This document shows, piece after piece, positions 1-7,569 of a stretch of DNA of 46,486 bases. This DNA comes from Candidatus Cloacimonadota bacterium (GTDB lineage: Bacteria > Muiribacteriota > UBA6191), in NCBI GenBank assembly GCA_002402105.1, contig NVVD01000025.1, positions 1,196 through 47,681 on the forward strand. The letters are read 5' to 3'. The notes under the pieces are model-generated. The model did no database searches. It worked only from the letters and a program-made list of their open reading frames with translations, and was not told the DNA's origin. Each line of letters begins with the position of its first letter. The stretch's first letter is position 1. The translations under genes were made by a program, and so were the position numbers.

Positions 1-910
1 CCTGAAATAGAAGAAGCCATCGTTAAATCTAACCCCTGTTTCAGACAATTTTTTGCCACTTCAACAGACTTTTCAAATTGACCTTTGATTAAACCTTCTT
101 GCTTACCTTTAATTAAGCCTTCCTGCTTACCTCTAATTAAGCCCTCTTTTAGTCCTTCTCTTAATCCCTCTTTAATACCCTCTTCTTTTGCTCCCTCTTT
201 TTCTGAAAGATAATCTAATTGGTATTTTTGTCTAGCTTCAATTAGGTATCGAAGCTCTTGATTTGAATTTGAATATTGCATTTCTTTAATTGCCCCTTCA
301 ATCCCATCTTCTAATAATAACTCTTTCGGAATTTTTCCATTTTCATAAAAATTTCCAAACTTTAGAGTATGTAGCCACTTTTCAAAGCTAGTTAATAAGT
401 TTTTTGCTTTGTCTTTATTAAATTTAGATAGTTCAATGAAGTGCATTTCTATTAAATTAGAATCTAGCTCTTTGAAAGTTTTTTTATTACAAAAAGTATA
501 GATATTATGAATCTCTTCGGTTTCTTTAAAAATTGGCTGATTTAAAATAGAAATGCTTATAGTCTTTTTAAGTTTCTGGTAGTTACTACCTCTATCAAGT
601 TGAGAGGTATAAAGTTTTGATGCATAGTACAAAGCTCTTTTTGACCAATAAGCTGGAACTTGAATTTGCATTTCAATATTATAGAAAAAGCCATTTGCAT
701 CTTCTGCTTTAATGTCTACAATACTAACTTTATCATCTAAAAACTCTTTATCATTAAAAGGGTTTAAAACTGTAACATTTTTAATTAAATCATCACCCTT
801 TAACTTTAATAAAGCATTCAACAAACATTTTAAAAAAATGGTTTTTTAGGATGGGCAAAAACTATCTTAAAAATAATATCATTTGTTAAATTATAAAATG
901 CTTTACTCAT
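1..910 (-). pseudogene. Rpn family PD-(D/E)XK nuclease, frameshifted and truncated by window edge
   Basis: Read leftward from ATG 910, the protein begins MSKAFYNLTNDIIFKIVFAH and stops at TAA after 26 codons. The family sequence continues without interruption in the next frame (FLKCLLNALLKLKGDDL) and stays open to position 1. One missing base in the A7 run (832-838) or T6 run (842-847) of the plus strand explains the break. The PD-(D/E)XK core is visible as VDIKAED followed by IEMQIQ, the usual D...ExQ arrangement of Rpn (recombination-promoting nuclease, formerly transposase_31) proteins. The C-terminal part has Gly/Glu/Lys repeats (EGLIKGKQ), as in many Rpn tails. The 3' end lies outside the window. 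It is a paralogue of the intact gene at 5562-6497. It could be a pseudogene, a sequencing error, or a gene rescued by slippage at the run. Confidence 0.85.
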
Positions 911-956
911 TGTCTCAACTCATTTTTATCTCTTTAAAGTTTAAATACTTACCTTT

Positions 957-986
957 AGTATAACATAAAAAATTAGCTCTACTCAA
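957..986 (-). promoter_or_regulatory. Candidate promoter of the leftmost Rpn gene
   Basis: On the minus strand a -35-like TTGAGT (986-981) is separated by 18 bases from a -10-like TATACT (962-957). This lies about 47 bases before the ATG at 910. Pattern match only. Confidence 0.4.
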
Positions 987-1066
987 AAAGTAAAGTTAAT
1001 AACTTCAATCATAAAAAAAATATTTGCTTCGAGATTATGAAGAACTTTGCCTTATATCAGAGAGGT

Positions 1067-1105
1067 AAAAAAATACCCCTCACTCTCAAAAGAAAGTAAG
1101 GGGTA
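1067..1105 (-). terminator. Rho-independent terminator of the lipoprotein gene
   Basis: An 11-bp stem (1074-1084 with 1095-1105, one G-U pair) is followed, in minus-strand reading, by seven U residues (plus-strand A run 1067-1073). It lies 54 bases after the lipoprotein stop codon. Confidence 0.85.
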
Positions 1106-1113
1106 CTTTTGTA

Positions 1114-1140
1114 TCTAAGTCTTTTTAAAAAAGACTTAGA
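1114..1140. terminator. Perfect 13-bp inverted repeat, second hairpin after the lipoprotein gene
   Basis: TCTAAGTCTTTTT (1114-1126) is repeated inverted at 1128-1140 with one base between. It sits between the lipoprotein stop and the better terminator at 1067-1105. The internal A/T tracts could make it a weak terminator or an mRNA 3'-end protecting hairpin. Confidence 0.6.
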
Positions 1141-1158
1141 TTATAAGCTAGCTATAAA

Positions 1159-4100
1159 TTAGTTAACTTTTACGTTAATTGCTTTGAATGCATTAAACTT
1201 AGCTCCGCTTCCGTTTTCCATTGAGAAGTTAGTAGCAGTTAATTTAATCATAACAGTTAAGTTTTCACCGTTTAGAGTTCTTAAGCTAGATGCAAAAGAG
1301 TTTCCAGTTAAGATTTGCTCCATTGCTGATCTAAGTGCAATTAAGTCTATTCTTAGTCCACCAGCAACTGGGCTGAACAACGGAGTAAAGTTAGTGATAA
1401 CAGTTTGAACAGGAACAGAGATTGTGGCACTGCTTCCATTAGCTTTAGTTCCTGAGAAATCTAAAGATGTTGCAGTAGTTACATCAAAACCATTTACTGA
1501 ATCACCAGTAATAGTTGCATTAACAACTATTAGTTTTGCTGTTCTATCATTTGCTAGTGCTTCATCAGTTAAAGTTATTTCAAACCTATAACCAGTACCA
1601 GCTAAAGCTGTAGTACCTGTACCAACCATGATATCTAGATGTAAGCTATCTTCTGTATTTAAAGTAATGTTTTGAACGTTTGTTGCATCCATTACATACA
1701 TATTGTTAGCAACACTATTTGATAAGTTACCATTAGTTACGTTTGCAACATTACCATGAAACATTACTGTAGACACTACTAATTTCTTAGACTGTGTGTA
1801 AGTTACTGTAAATGCTTTTGTTACTGTTTTATTATTAGCTGTTGCCATTACATGAATGTAATGCTTACCAATAGTAATAGTTTGAGCTAAAGTACCACCA
1901 AAAGTTTGTGGAGTTGAAGCCATAGCTAATGCCATACTTGCTCCAGCTTTAATTGTATAAACAACACTACTTGCAGGAGTAGCAGTTGCTACAGCTGTAA
2001 TTAATGCAGAACCAGTAAGGCCCGCACCAACAAAGTTTAAGTCAGAAAACTCAAGTGCATTGTTACTACCAACAGTTAAAGTTGTAAAAGTTGGGGCTCC
2101 TGTTGCTTTTACATTAAAACCTTTAGATATAATTTTTAATGGTGTAGTACCATCTAAAGTTATGATTTCAACAGTATGTGATCCACTTGTTAGACTTGAA
2201 ATTGTTGTAGAAAGAGTTGATGTACCAACACTTAATACAGCAGTTACATGAGCAACAACAGTATTTGAAGTTGTATTTGTAACATTAATTTCAAAAATAC
2301 CAGTAGTAATAGCTTTTGATTGAACAGCAATTGCCTTAAAAGTAATTGAGTCACCCTCTGCTTTGTCAGAAACACCAAAGACTGAAACCTTTGTGTTAGG
2401 TAATGCTAAAACTTTTACAGTAATAGTCTTAGTCGGTGGAGTAGTTGTACCATCATTAACAACAACTGTAATATCATAAGACTTTGCTAATGCTGTTGCT
2501 TTAGCTAAAATAGTTAAATTTCCACCAGTAGCTGATAAAGTCCCTAAAGTAAAAGCACTTGCTGTCCCAACTTCAGAAACCGTAACAGTTAATGCAGAAG
2601 TACGAGTCTCAGGATCAACGATTGTTACATTAACAACAGTAGATTTACCTTGAACTAAACTTAATGAACTAGAAGAAAGAGTAACAACTGGCTTTAGTGT
2701 TGCTGCAACAACTACAGTATGTGTATCAGTTCCAACAATAGTTGAACCGTTAGATTGCTCTAACGTTACTGAATATGTACCAGCTGTTGCTGTTGTAGTA
2801 AAAGAAGCTGAGTCTCTTGTCTCTACTACAGTACCATTAGCTAAAGAACCAACAGTCCACTTATATGTATAAGTTGCTGTTGCACTTGCTTCAATAGAAT
2901 TGTTTAATAATGAAAATATACTTGCTGTTTTTGCAGAAGTATCTCCACTAATTTTTGCTTCATCTGAAATTGTGAAAGCTAAAGTAGTATTTGCCGCTAA
3001 CTCTTGTAGAGTTGAAGCTGATAATACAGAAGAAACTGTTCCTAGTAAATCACTAGCTGTTTGTCCTGTTGCCGCTGCTGTTGCTGTTACTATAAATCCT
3101 ATAGCTGATGGTGATAGCGATACTGCTCCTCCTACTCCTATTCCTACTCCTGCTCCTGCTGCTGATGCTGATGCTGCTGCTGCTGCAAATGCTGCTGATA
3201 CGTCTCCACCGTTATTTACGATGTTTGATACTGCACGTCCTGCACCTGTTGTACTACCTGATGCAGAAGCTAAAACTGCTGAATCAAAAGCACTTGAATC
3301 TGCAACTACTGCTGCTATAGCAGCAAAAGTATCAGTTAATGATGCATTTTGAGTTGCATCAGCTGTTTGCATTGCTGTACCAAGTAATGTAGCTGTTTCA
3401 TCAGCTAAAGTACCTAAATCACCAGCATTATTAGCAGCAATTGGTAAAACTGTTGATATAACCGTATCTACAACAGTAGACAGATCAGCAGTATTTGCCA
3501 ATGTAGTTAATGATGCTCCAAACAATCCATTATTTTCTGCTGCCATTTCAGCAACAGTACTTAATGAATCTGCTCCAGCTAATTGCTTATCAAAATTTGT
3601 TGCTGTAGGTGCTATTGCTGCAATTAAAGCCGCTTTTGCATTTAATGCTGTAGCTAAAGTTGGGTTTGCTTTAGCAACTCCACCTAATCTTGCAGAAGAT
3701 CTTGTAACTTTTTTAGCTGTATTTAAACTTGCTCTCAAAGCTGGTGCTGGACGCTCTACAGCTTCTGATGGGCTTTGATCTCCTGCTTTAATAGCATCAA
3801 TCGCTACTTTTAAGGCAGAACCCGCTACTTTTGATGCTGTTTTAAGACTTTCTCCTAAAGTTGAAACATCAATAGAAGGATTTGCCTTAGATGTAAAAGC
3901 CTTAACTGCCGCTTTTTCTGCTGGAGAAGATTTTTTACCTAAAGTTAAAGATTGCCCTGTTGCTTTTTCAAGCTCTATTTCAACTAATTGAGTAACAACT
4001 GTTGAACCTGCGTCTACTGGCTCTGCTAAATCATTACCATCAGACCCTTTAATTGCACCACTACCAATTGAAGAAACCTTTACAGTAGTTTTAAACGTTT

Positions 4101-4449
4101 TACCACTAGTATCTTTAACTACAAATACTGCTGAATTACCAAGTAAAGCTGCTTTTGTTGCTGCATTTACTTTGATTTTTGCTGGTAAACTTTGACCTGT
4201 TAATGAATCTAATAAATCACCCTCAAGATTAAAAACATCAATCGTAACGTTAGATGTAGAAAGCTGACCAAGAGCTTTAGATATTGATCTTGATGTTCTG
4301 CTTAAAGATGGTGCTACACCATTTGTAAGTGTTAATGTTGCTGGAGAAACTAATGTCCCGCCCCCGCCGCCACCACAACCAACTGCTGCTAATGACAATA
4401 CCCCTAGACCACAAAGAAGACTTCTTCTTAATGTTTTAAATTTACTCAT
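1159..4449 (-). CDS. Large secreted lipoprotein with Ig/PKD-like domains
   Basis: The 1096-residue protein starts with a classical lipoprotein signal: basic MSKFKTLRR, a hydrophobic stretch, then LAAVGC with Cys25 as the predicted lipidated residue, followed by a run of glycines as a flexible tether. The rest is rich in Ala, Ser, Thr and Val with very few aromatic residues or cysteines. About residues 500-585 look PKD-like (TYKWTVG, then TAGTYSVTLEQ) and about 585-680 look like a cadherin/Ig-type beta-sandwich (SLVQGKS, VVNDGTTTPP). The first half (about 160-440) is Ala-rich and probably helical. The ATG at 4449 has an AAGGGG ribosome site just upstream. A terminator follows. The likely location is anchored in the outer membrane and exposed at the surface or in the periplasm. 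I do not recognise a specific function; adhesion or a structural role would be guesses. Confidence 0.85.
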   Translation of the reverse strand: MSKFKTLRRSLLCGLGVLSLAAVGCGGGGGGTLVSPATLTLTNGVAPSLSRTSRSISKALGQLSTSNVTIDVFNLEGDLLDSLTGQSLPAKIKVNAATKAALLGNSAVFVVKDTSGKTFKTTVKVSSIGSGAIKGSDGNDLAEPVDAGSTVVTQLVEIELEKATGQSLTLGKKSSPAEKAAVKAFTSKANPSIDVSTLGESLKTASKVAGSALKVAIDAIKAGDQSPSEAVERPAPALRASLNTAKKVTRSSARLGGVAKANPTLATALNAKAALIAAIAPTATNFDKQLAGADSLSTVAEMAAENNGLFGASLTTLANTADLSTVVDTVISTVLPIAANNAGDLGTLADETATLLGTAMQTADATQNASLTDTFAAIAAVVADSSAFDSAVLASASGSTTGAGRAVSNIVNNGGDVSAAFAAAAASASAAGAGVGIGVGGAVSLSPSAIGFIVTATAAATGQTASDLLGTVSSVLSASTLQELAANTTLAFTISDEAKISGDTSAKTASIFSLLNNSIEASATATYTYKWTVGSLANGTVVETRDSASFTTTATAGTYSVTLEQSNGSTIVGTDTHTVVVAATLKPVVTLSSSSLSLVQGKSTVVNVTIVDPETRTSALTVTVSEVGTASAFTLGTLSATGGNLTILAKATALAKSYDITVVVNDGTTTPPTKTITVKVLALPNTKVSVFGVSDKAEGDSITFKAIAVQSKAITTGIFEINVTNTTSNTVVAHVTAVLSVGTSTLSTTISSLTSGSHTVEIITLDGTTPLKIISKGFNVKATGAPTFTTLTVGSNNALEFSDLNFVGAGLTGSALITAVATATPASSVVYTIKAGASMALAMASTPQTFGGTLAQTITIGKHYIHVMATANNKTVTKAFTVTYTQSKKLVVSTVMFHGNVANVTNGNLSNSVANNMYVMDATNVQNITLNTEDSLHLDIMVGTGTTALAGTGYRFEITLTDEALANDRTAKLIVVNATITGDSVNGFDVTTATSLDFSGTKANGSSATISVPVQTVITNFTPLFSPVAGGLRIDLIALRSAMEQILTGNSFASSLRTLNGENLTVMIKLTATNFSMENGSGAKFNAFKAINVKVN
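3126..3190. repeat. Low-complexity trinucleotide tract inside the lipoprotein gene
   Basis: The plus strand shows runs of CCT/ACT/GCT triplets, which encode Ala/Gly/Ser-only sequence (about residues 420-442, e.g. AAAAASASAAGAGVGIGVGG) on the minus strand. The triplet period keeps the frame if the tract expands or contracts. Confidence 0.7.
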
Positions 4450-4547
4450 TCATTTACCCCTTGATAAATATTACGTTAATGTTTTTTACTAATTATATTA
4501 ATATATAAAATTATTTAATTTTAATCGTTTACATCTGTGTTAAAAAG

Positions 4548-4579
4548 TAGAGATTTTTCCACTTCGGTCGAAAAGATGA
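4548..4579. repeat. Copy of a dispersed intergenic element (TTCGGTCGAAA type)
   Basis: The segment contains AGAGATTTTTCCACTTCGGT followed by CGAAAAGATGA, in non-coding sequence upstream of the lipoprotein gene. A related version (GGGATTTCTTCGTTACAGTC then GAAATGACG) occurs at 42225-42253. From memory, motifs of the form GAGATTTCTCC-ACTTCGGTCGAAATGAC are scattered in intergenic regions of many AT-rich bacterial genomes. No function is known to me. Confidence 0.5.
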
Positions 4580-4695
4580 AAATTTTACACAATTGTAAGC
4601 ATGGAAGTATATCGACAAAATACCCGAATGTCACCTCTTTCTCACAAAAAAATGTCCTTTTTTTTTTTCATCTTCTTTTTAGTATAAAAAGATAC

Positions 4696-5241
4696 CTAAT
4701 TGTCACTAAATTGTTTGATCTTGTCTTCTATAAATAAACTTAACTCTTTATTACATGCTAAAAAGCCATGATATAAAAATAAAGACTGCCCATTTTTGTT
4801 ACTAAAAAAATAAAAGCCACCTAAGTATTTAAAGCGTTTTACAAAACTTTTAACTTCTTTAAAGTAAAGTAGCTTTTGTCTTCCATCTATATATTTTATT
4901 AACAAACCATCTTTAAAAAAGTAAAAGCAACAAAATAATTGCCTTAAACTTAAAAACAATTGTAAATGTATAATCAATAGAGTCATAGATATTAAAACTG
5001 AATATATATTTACTATTGATAGAAATAATAAATAATACCAAGTAATAGATAATAGACTAAAATGAAATACCCCTATGAAACTTAAAAGTAAATTAGAGTA
5101 GGCATAACAAAGATTTAACCCTATTTTTGGGGTAAACACCCGTACATTTAAGTTTTTAATACTCACATAATAAATTAAATAAGTAAAAAAACTTAAAAAA
5201 CAGGCTATATGTATTTTTGTATCTAATGAGTAAAGAGGCAT
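4696..5241 (-). CDS. Small integral membrane protein of unknown function
   Basis: The 181-residue protein has an N-terminal half of hydrophobic segments (about residues 9-28, 43-62 and 67-100, probably three or four membrane spans). A soluble C-terminal part of about 75 residues follows (about 108-181), with alternating hydrophobic residues (DGLLIKYIDG, LGGFYFFSNKNGQSLFLYHG) that would fit a small PH-like beta domain. That fold assignment is a guess from pattern only. It is a single-gene unit with 246 bases to the lipoprotein gene and about 320 to the Rpn gene. Codon use and hydrophobic pattern look like a true gene. No family recognised. Confidence 0.6.
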   Translation of the reverse strand: MPLYSLDTKIHIACFLSFFTYLIYYVSIKNLNVRVFTPKIGLNLCYAYSNLLLSFIGVFHFSLLSITWYYLLFLSIVNIYSVLISMTLLIIHLQLFLSLRQLFCCFYFFKDGLLIKYIDGRQKLLYFKEVKSFVKRFKYLGGFYFFSNKNGQSLFLYHGFLACNKELSLFIEDKIKQFSDN

Positions 5242-5561
5242 AATTTACCATTTTGGGTTAAAAACTTCTAAAGTTAAACTTTTTAAATTATCAACTATTT
5301 TTCACAATAGTCTACATTAAACAACAGTTCTAATTATAAATAAATAGAAACTAATAAGGAAGTATCAGTCACAAATAAAGCTTATGGGAATAAATTCCCA
5401 TCTTCAAGTTAAATGAAAAGAATAATTAAAAATATCTGACACATCTCTATCCCCCAACCCACCTAAATTATTCTAAAGCTCTTTTTTATCTGCTACTTAT
5501 CCATAATTTCTCTATTTATGATAAAATTAAATTGATTTACTATTTACAATCGGAAAGCCTT
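5242..5561. other. 320-base gene-free stretch between divergent genes
   Basis: It must hold the promoters of the membrane-protein gene (leftward) and the Rpn gene (rightward). I see no convincing consensus pair. The one clear structure is an 8-bp inverted repeat with a 2-base centre, ATGGGAAT-AA-ATTCCCAT, at 5384-5401, which could be a protein binding site. No open frame of useful length and no RNA gene is apparent. Confidence 0.5.
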
Positions 5562-6497
5562 ATGGAATCTAAATATATTAACACCTTTACTGATTTTGGA
5601 TTTAAAAGAATTTTTGGTACAGAGGTCAATAAAGACCTCTTGATTGACTTTCTTAATCAGCTATTTCTTAAAGAAGGAAAAATCATAACAGATCTAACTT
5701 ATCTCAAAAGTGAACAACTTGGAGAAGGTTTTGTTGATCGATCTGCTATTTTTGACCTTTACTGTGAGCTTGAAGATGGTGAAAAAATCATTGTAGAAAT
5801 GCAGATGGCTAAACAAGATTACTTTAAAGATCGTTCTATTTTTTATTCTACCTTTCCTATTAGAGATCAAGCAAAAAAAGGAAAATGGAACTTTAAATTG
5901 TCCAAAGTCTATACCATTGGGATTTTAGGCTTTATCTTTGATGAGCACAAAGACGATAAAGACTACTTTCATCATGAAGTTAAACTAATGGATATTAAGA
6001 AAAAAGAAGTTTTTTATGACAAACTCTCCTATATTTATTTAGAACTCCCAAAATTTACTAAAAAAGAAGAAGAGTTAGAAACTAAGTTTGAAAAGTGGCT
6101 TTATGTCCTAAGAAATCTACACGAATTTGAAGATCGACCTCAAAAATTACAAGAGCGTATCTTCAAAAAACTTTTTGAAGTTGCTAAAATAGCTGCTTTT
6201 TCTAAAAAAGAACAAGATGCCTACCAAGATAGTCTAAAAACCCTAAGAGACCTTCATAATGTTGTTGATTGTGCCAGAAACGAGGGAGAAGCTAAAGGAT
6301 TAGCAGAAGGACTATCAGAAGGATTAACTAAAGGTAAAACTGAAGGATTAGCAGAAGGATTAGCAGAAGGATTAGCAGAAGGTGAAAAAAATAAATCCTA
6401 TTCTATCGCTAGAAAGTGTCTAACAAAAAAAATGGACCTTGATGATATTATTGATTTAACTGGTTTATCAAAAAAAGAAATATTAAATATTATTTAA
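5562..6497 (+). CDS. Rpn family recombination-promoting nuclease (PD-(D/E)XK)
   Basis: The start at 5562 gives MESKYINTFTDFGFKRIFG, the standard N terminus of this family (311 residues); a longer reading from a TTG at 5532 adds ten unlikely residues, while 5562 has GGAAAG upstream. The nuclease core follows: FGTEVNKDLLIDFLNQLF, then AIFDLY (Asp) and IIVEMQMA (the ExQ motif). Rpn proteins are DNA endonucleases of the PD-(D/E)XK fold related to the Tn21-like transposase_31 family; E. coli RpnA promotes RecA-independent recombination. The C terminus has GLAE/GLSE/GLTK four-residue repeats (about residues 245-275) and ends in a short helical segment typical of the family. Its stop overlaps the stop of convergent mtnA. 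A frameshifted paralogue lies at 1-910. Confidence 0.9.
   Translation: MESKYINTFTDFGFKRIFGTEVNKDLLIDFLNQLFLKEGKIITDLTYLKSEQLGEGFVDRSAIFDLYCELEDGEKIIVEMQMAKQDYFKDRSIFYSTFPIRDQAKKGKWNFKLSKVYTIGILGFIFDEHKDDKDYFHHEVKLMDIKKKEVFYDKLSYIYLELPKFTKKEEELETKFEKWLYVLRNLHEFEDRPQKLQERIFKKLFEVAKIAAFSKKEQDAYQDSLKTLRDLHNVVDCARNEGEAKGLAEGLSEGLTKGKTEGLAEGLAEGLAEGEKNKSYSIARKCLTKKMDLDDIIDLTGLSKKEILNII
6297..6380 (+). repeat. 12-bp tandem repeats in the Rpn gene tail
   Basis: The unit GGATTAGCAGAA (encoding Gly-Leu-Ala-Glu) occurs as three perfect adjacent copies at 6345-6380 and once at 6297-6308, with degenerate copies between. Copy-number change would keep the frame. Confidence 0.85.
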
Positions 6498-7501
6498 CTA
6501 TCACAAACCTTTAATGAGTTAATATATGGGTAATAATGTACTTTTTCTTCGGTAATGATACCCGAAACTAAGTGATTTGGAGTCACATCAAAACCAGGGT
6601 TATAGATATTATCTAAATCATATACAATTTGTTTACCATTAAAAATACCAAGTTCTGACTTTGCTCTTTCTTCAATGGGTATATCATTACCACAAGCTAT
6701 ATTAAAATCAATAGTAGAACTCGGAGCTGCCACATAAAACGGTATTTTATGATATTGAGCTAAAACAGCAACTGCATAGGTACCTATTTTATTAGCAACA
6801 TCACCATTTTTTGCAATGCGATCTGACCCAACAACAACTAAATCTATCTCACCCTTAGCCATTAAAGATGCTGACATATTATCGCAGATCAAAGTGTTTG
6901 GAACTCCTGCTTTTTCAAGCTCATACGCTGTTAACCTTGCACCTTGTAAAAATGGTCTTGTTTCATCTACCCAAACCTTTTCAATTAAGTTTTTTGAAAA
7001 AGCAGAGTATATAACCCCAAGTGCTGTACCATAACCACCAGTAGCCAAAGACCCTGCATTGCAATGAGTCAAAACTTTTAATTTTTTTGGAAACAAATCT
7101 AAAGCATTGGCTCCAATTTTTTTGTTCATGGTAATATCATCAGCATGAATTTTTTTTGCATGATTTAATAAAGTAGTATATAAATTTTTTTTACAAAATT
7201 TTGCAACTTTTTCCATCTCAGACACTGCCCAAAATAAATTAACAGCCGTAGGGCGAGTTGAATTTAATGTCTCTTTAACTAAATTTGCATAATCACTAGA
7301 AAAAGGTTTGTTTTTAAAAGCAAGAGCATAAGTATAAGCAGCAGTCACACCAATAGCAGGAGCACCACGTACAATCATATCTTTAATTGCTTTTGCACCT
7401 TCTTCTAATGTCTTAATTTTAACCCAAACTTCTTGCATTGGTAGCTTTAATTGATCTATTAACAGCAAAACATCATTTTCAAATTTAATTGGTTGAATCA
7501 T
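6494..7501 (-). CDS. mtnA: S-methyl-5-thioribose-1-phosphate isomerase
   Basis: The 335-residue protein converts 5-methylthioribose-1-phosphate to 5-methylthioribulose-1-phosphate in the methionine salvage pathway (cytoplasm). It matches the eIF2B-like MtnA family along its length: RGAPAIG at 45-51, HCNAGSLATGGYGTALG with the catalytic-type Cys at about 147, the DETRPFLQGARL segment, and GSDRIAKNGDVANKIGT at about 224-240 with the catalytic-type Asp. Ribosome site AAAGGAAA stands before the ATG. It is the second gene of a leftward unit, 68 bases after the purine nucleoside phosphorylase, which suggests that the phosphorylase supplies methylthioribose-1-phosphate. Later pathway enzymes (MtnB, C, D) are not in the window. 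Its TAA shares bases 6494-6497 with the stop of the convergent Rpn gene. Confidence 0.95.
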   Translation of the reverse strand: MIQPIKFENDVLLLIDQLKLPMQEVWVKIKTLEEGAKAIKDMIVRGAPAIGVTAAYTYALAFKNKPFSSDYANLVKETLNSTRPTAVNLFWAVSEMEKVAKFCKKNLYTTLLNHAKKIHADDITMNKKIGANALDLFPKKLKVLTHCNAGSLATGGYGTALGVIYSAFSKNLIEKVWVDETRPFLQGARLTAYELEKAGVPNTLICDNMSASLMAKGEIDLVVVGSDRIAKNGDVANKIGTYAVAVLAQYHKIPFYVAAPSSTIDFNIACGNDIPIEERAKSELGIFNGKQIVYDLDNIYNPGFDVTPNHLVSGIITEEKVHYYPYINSLKVCDS

Positions 7502-7569
7502 TTTTGGTTTCCTTTAAAAGTCTCAGCAAAGCAACAAAGCTCTCACTGCCAAATTAAGCATCAAAAAAT

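Noticed and set aside
2900-3352. Open frame of 150 codons on the plus strand inside the lipoprotein gene
   Set aside because: It is the antisense of an Ala/Ser/Thr-rich coding region whose low-complexity codons lack stops on the other strand; no ribosome site and no recognisable protein.
5384-5401. Inverted repeat ATGGGAAT-AA-ATTCCCAT as a terminator
   Set aside because: No T run follows on either strand and no gene ends nearby; at most a binding site.
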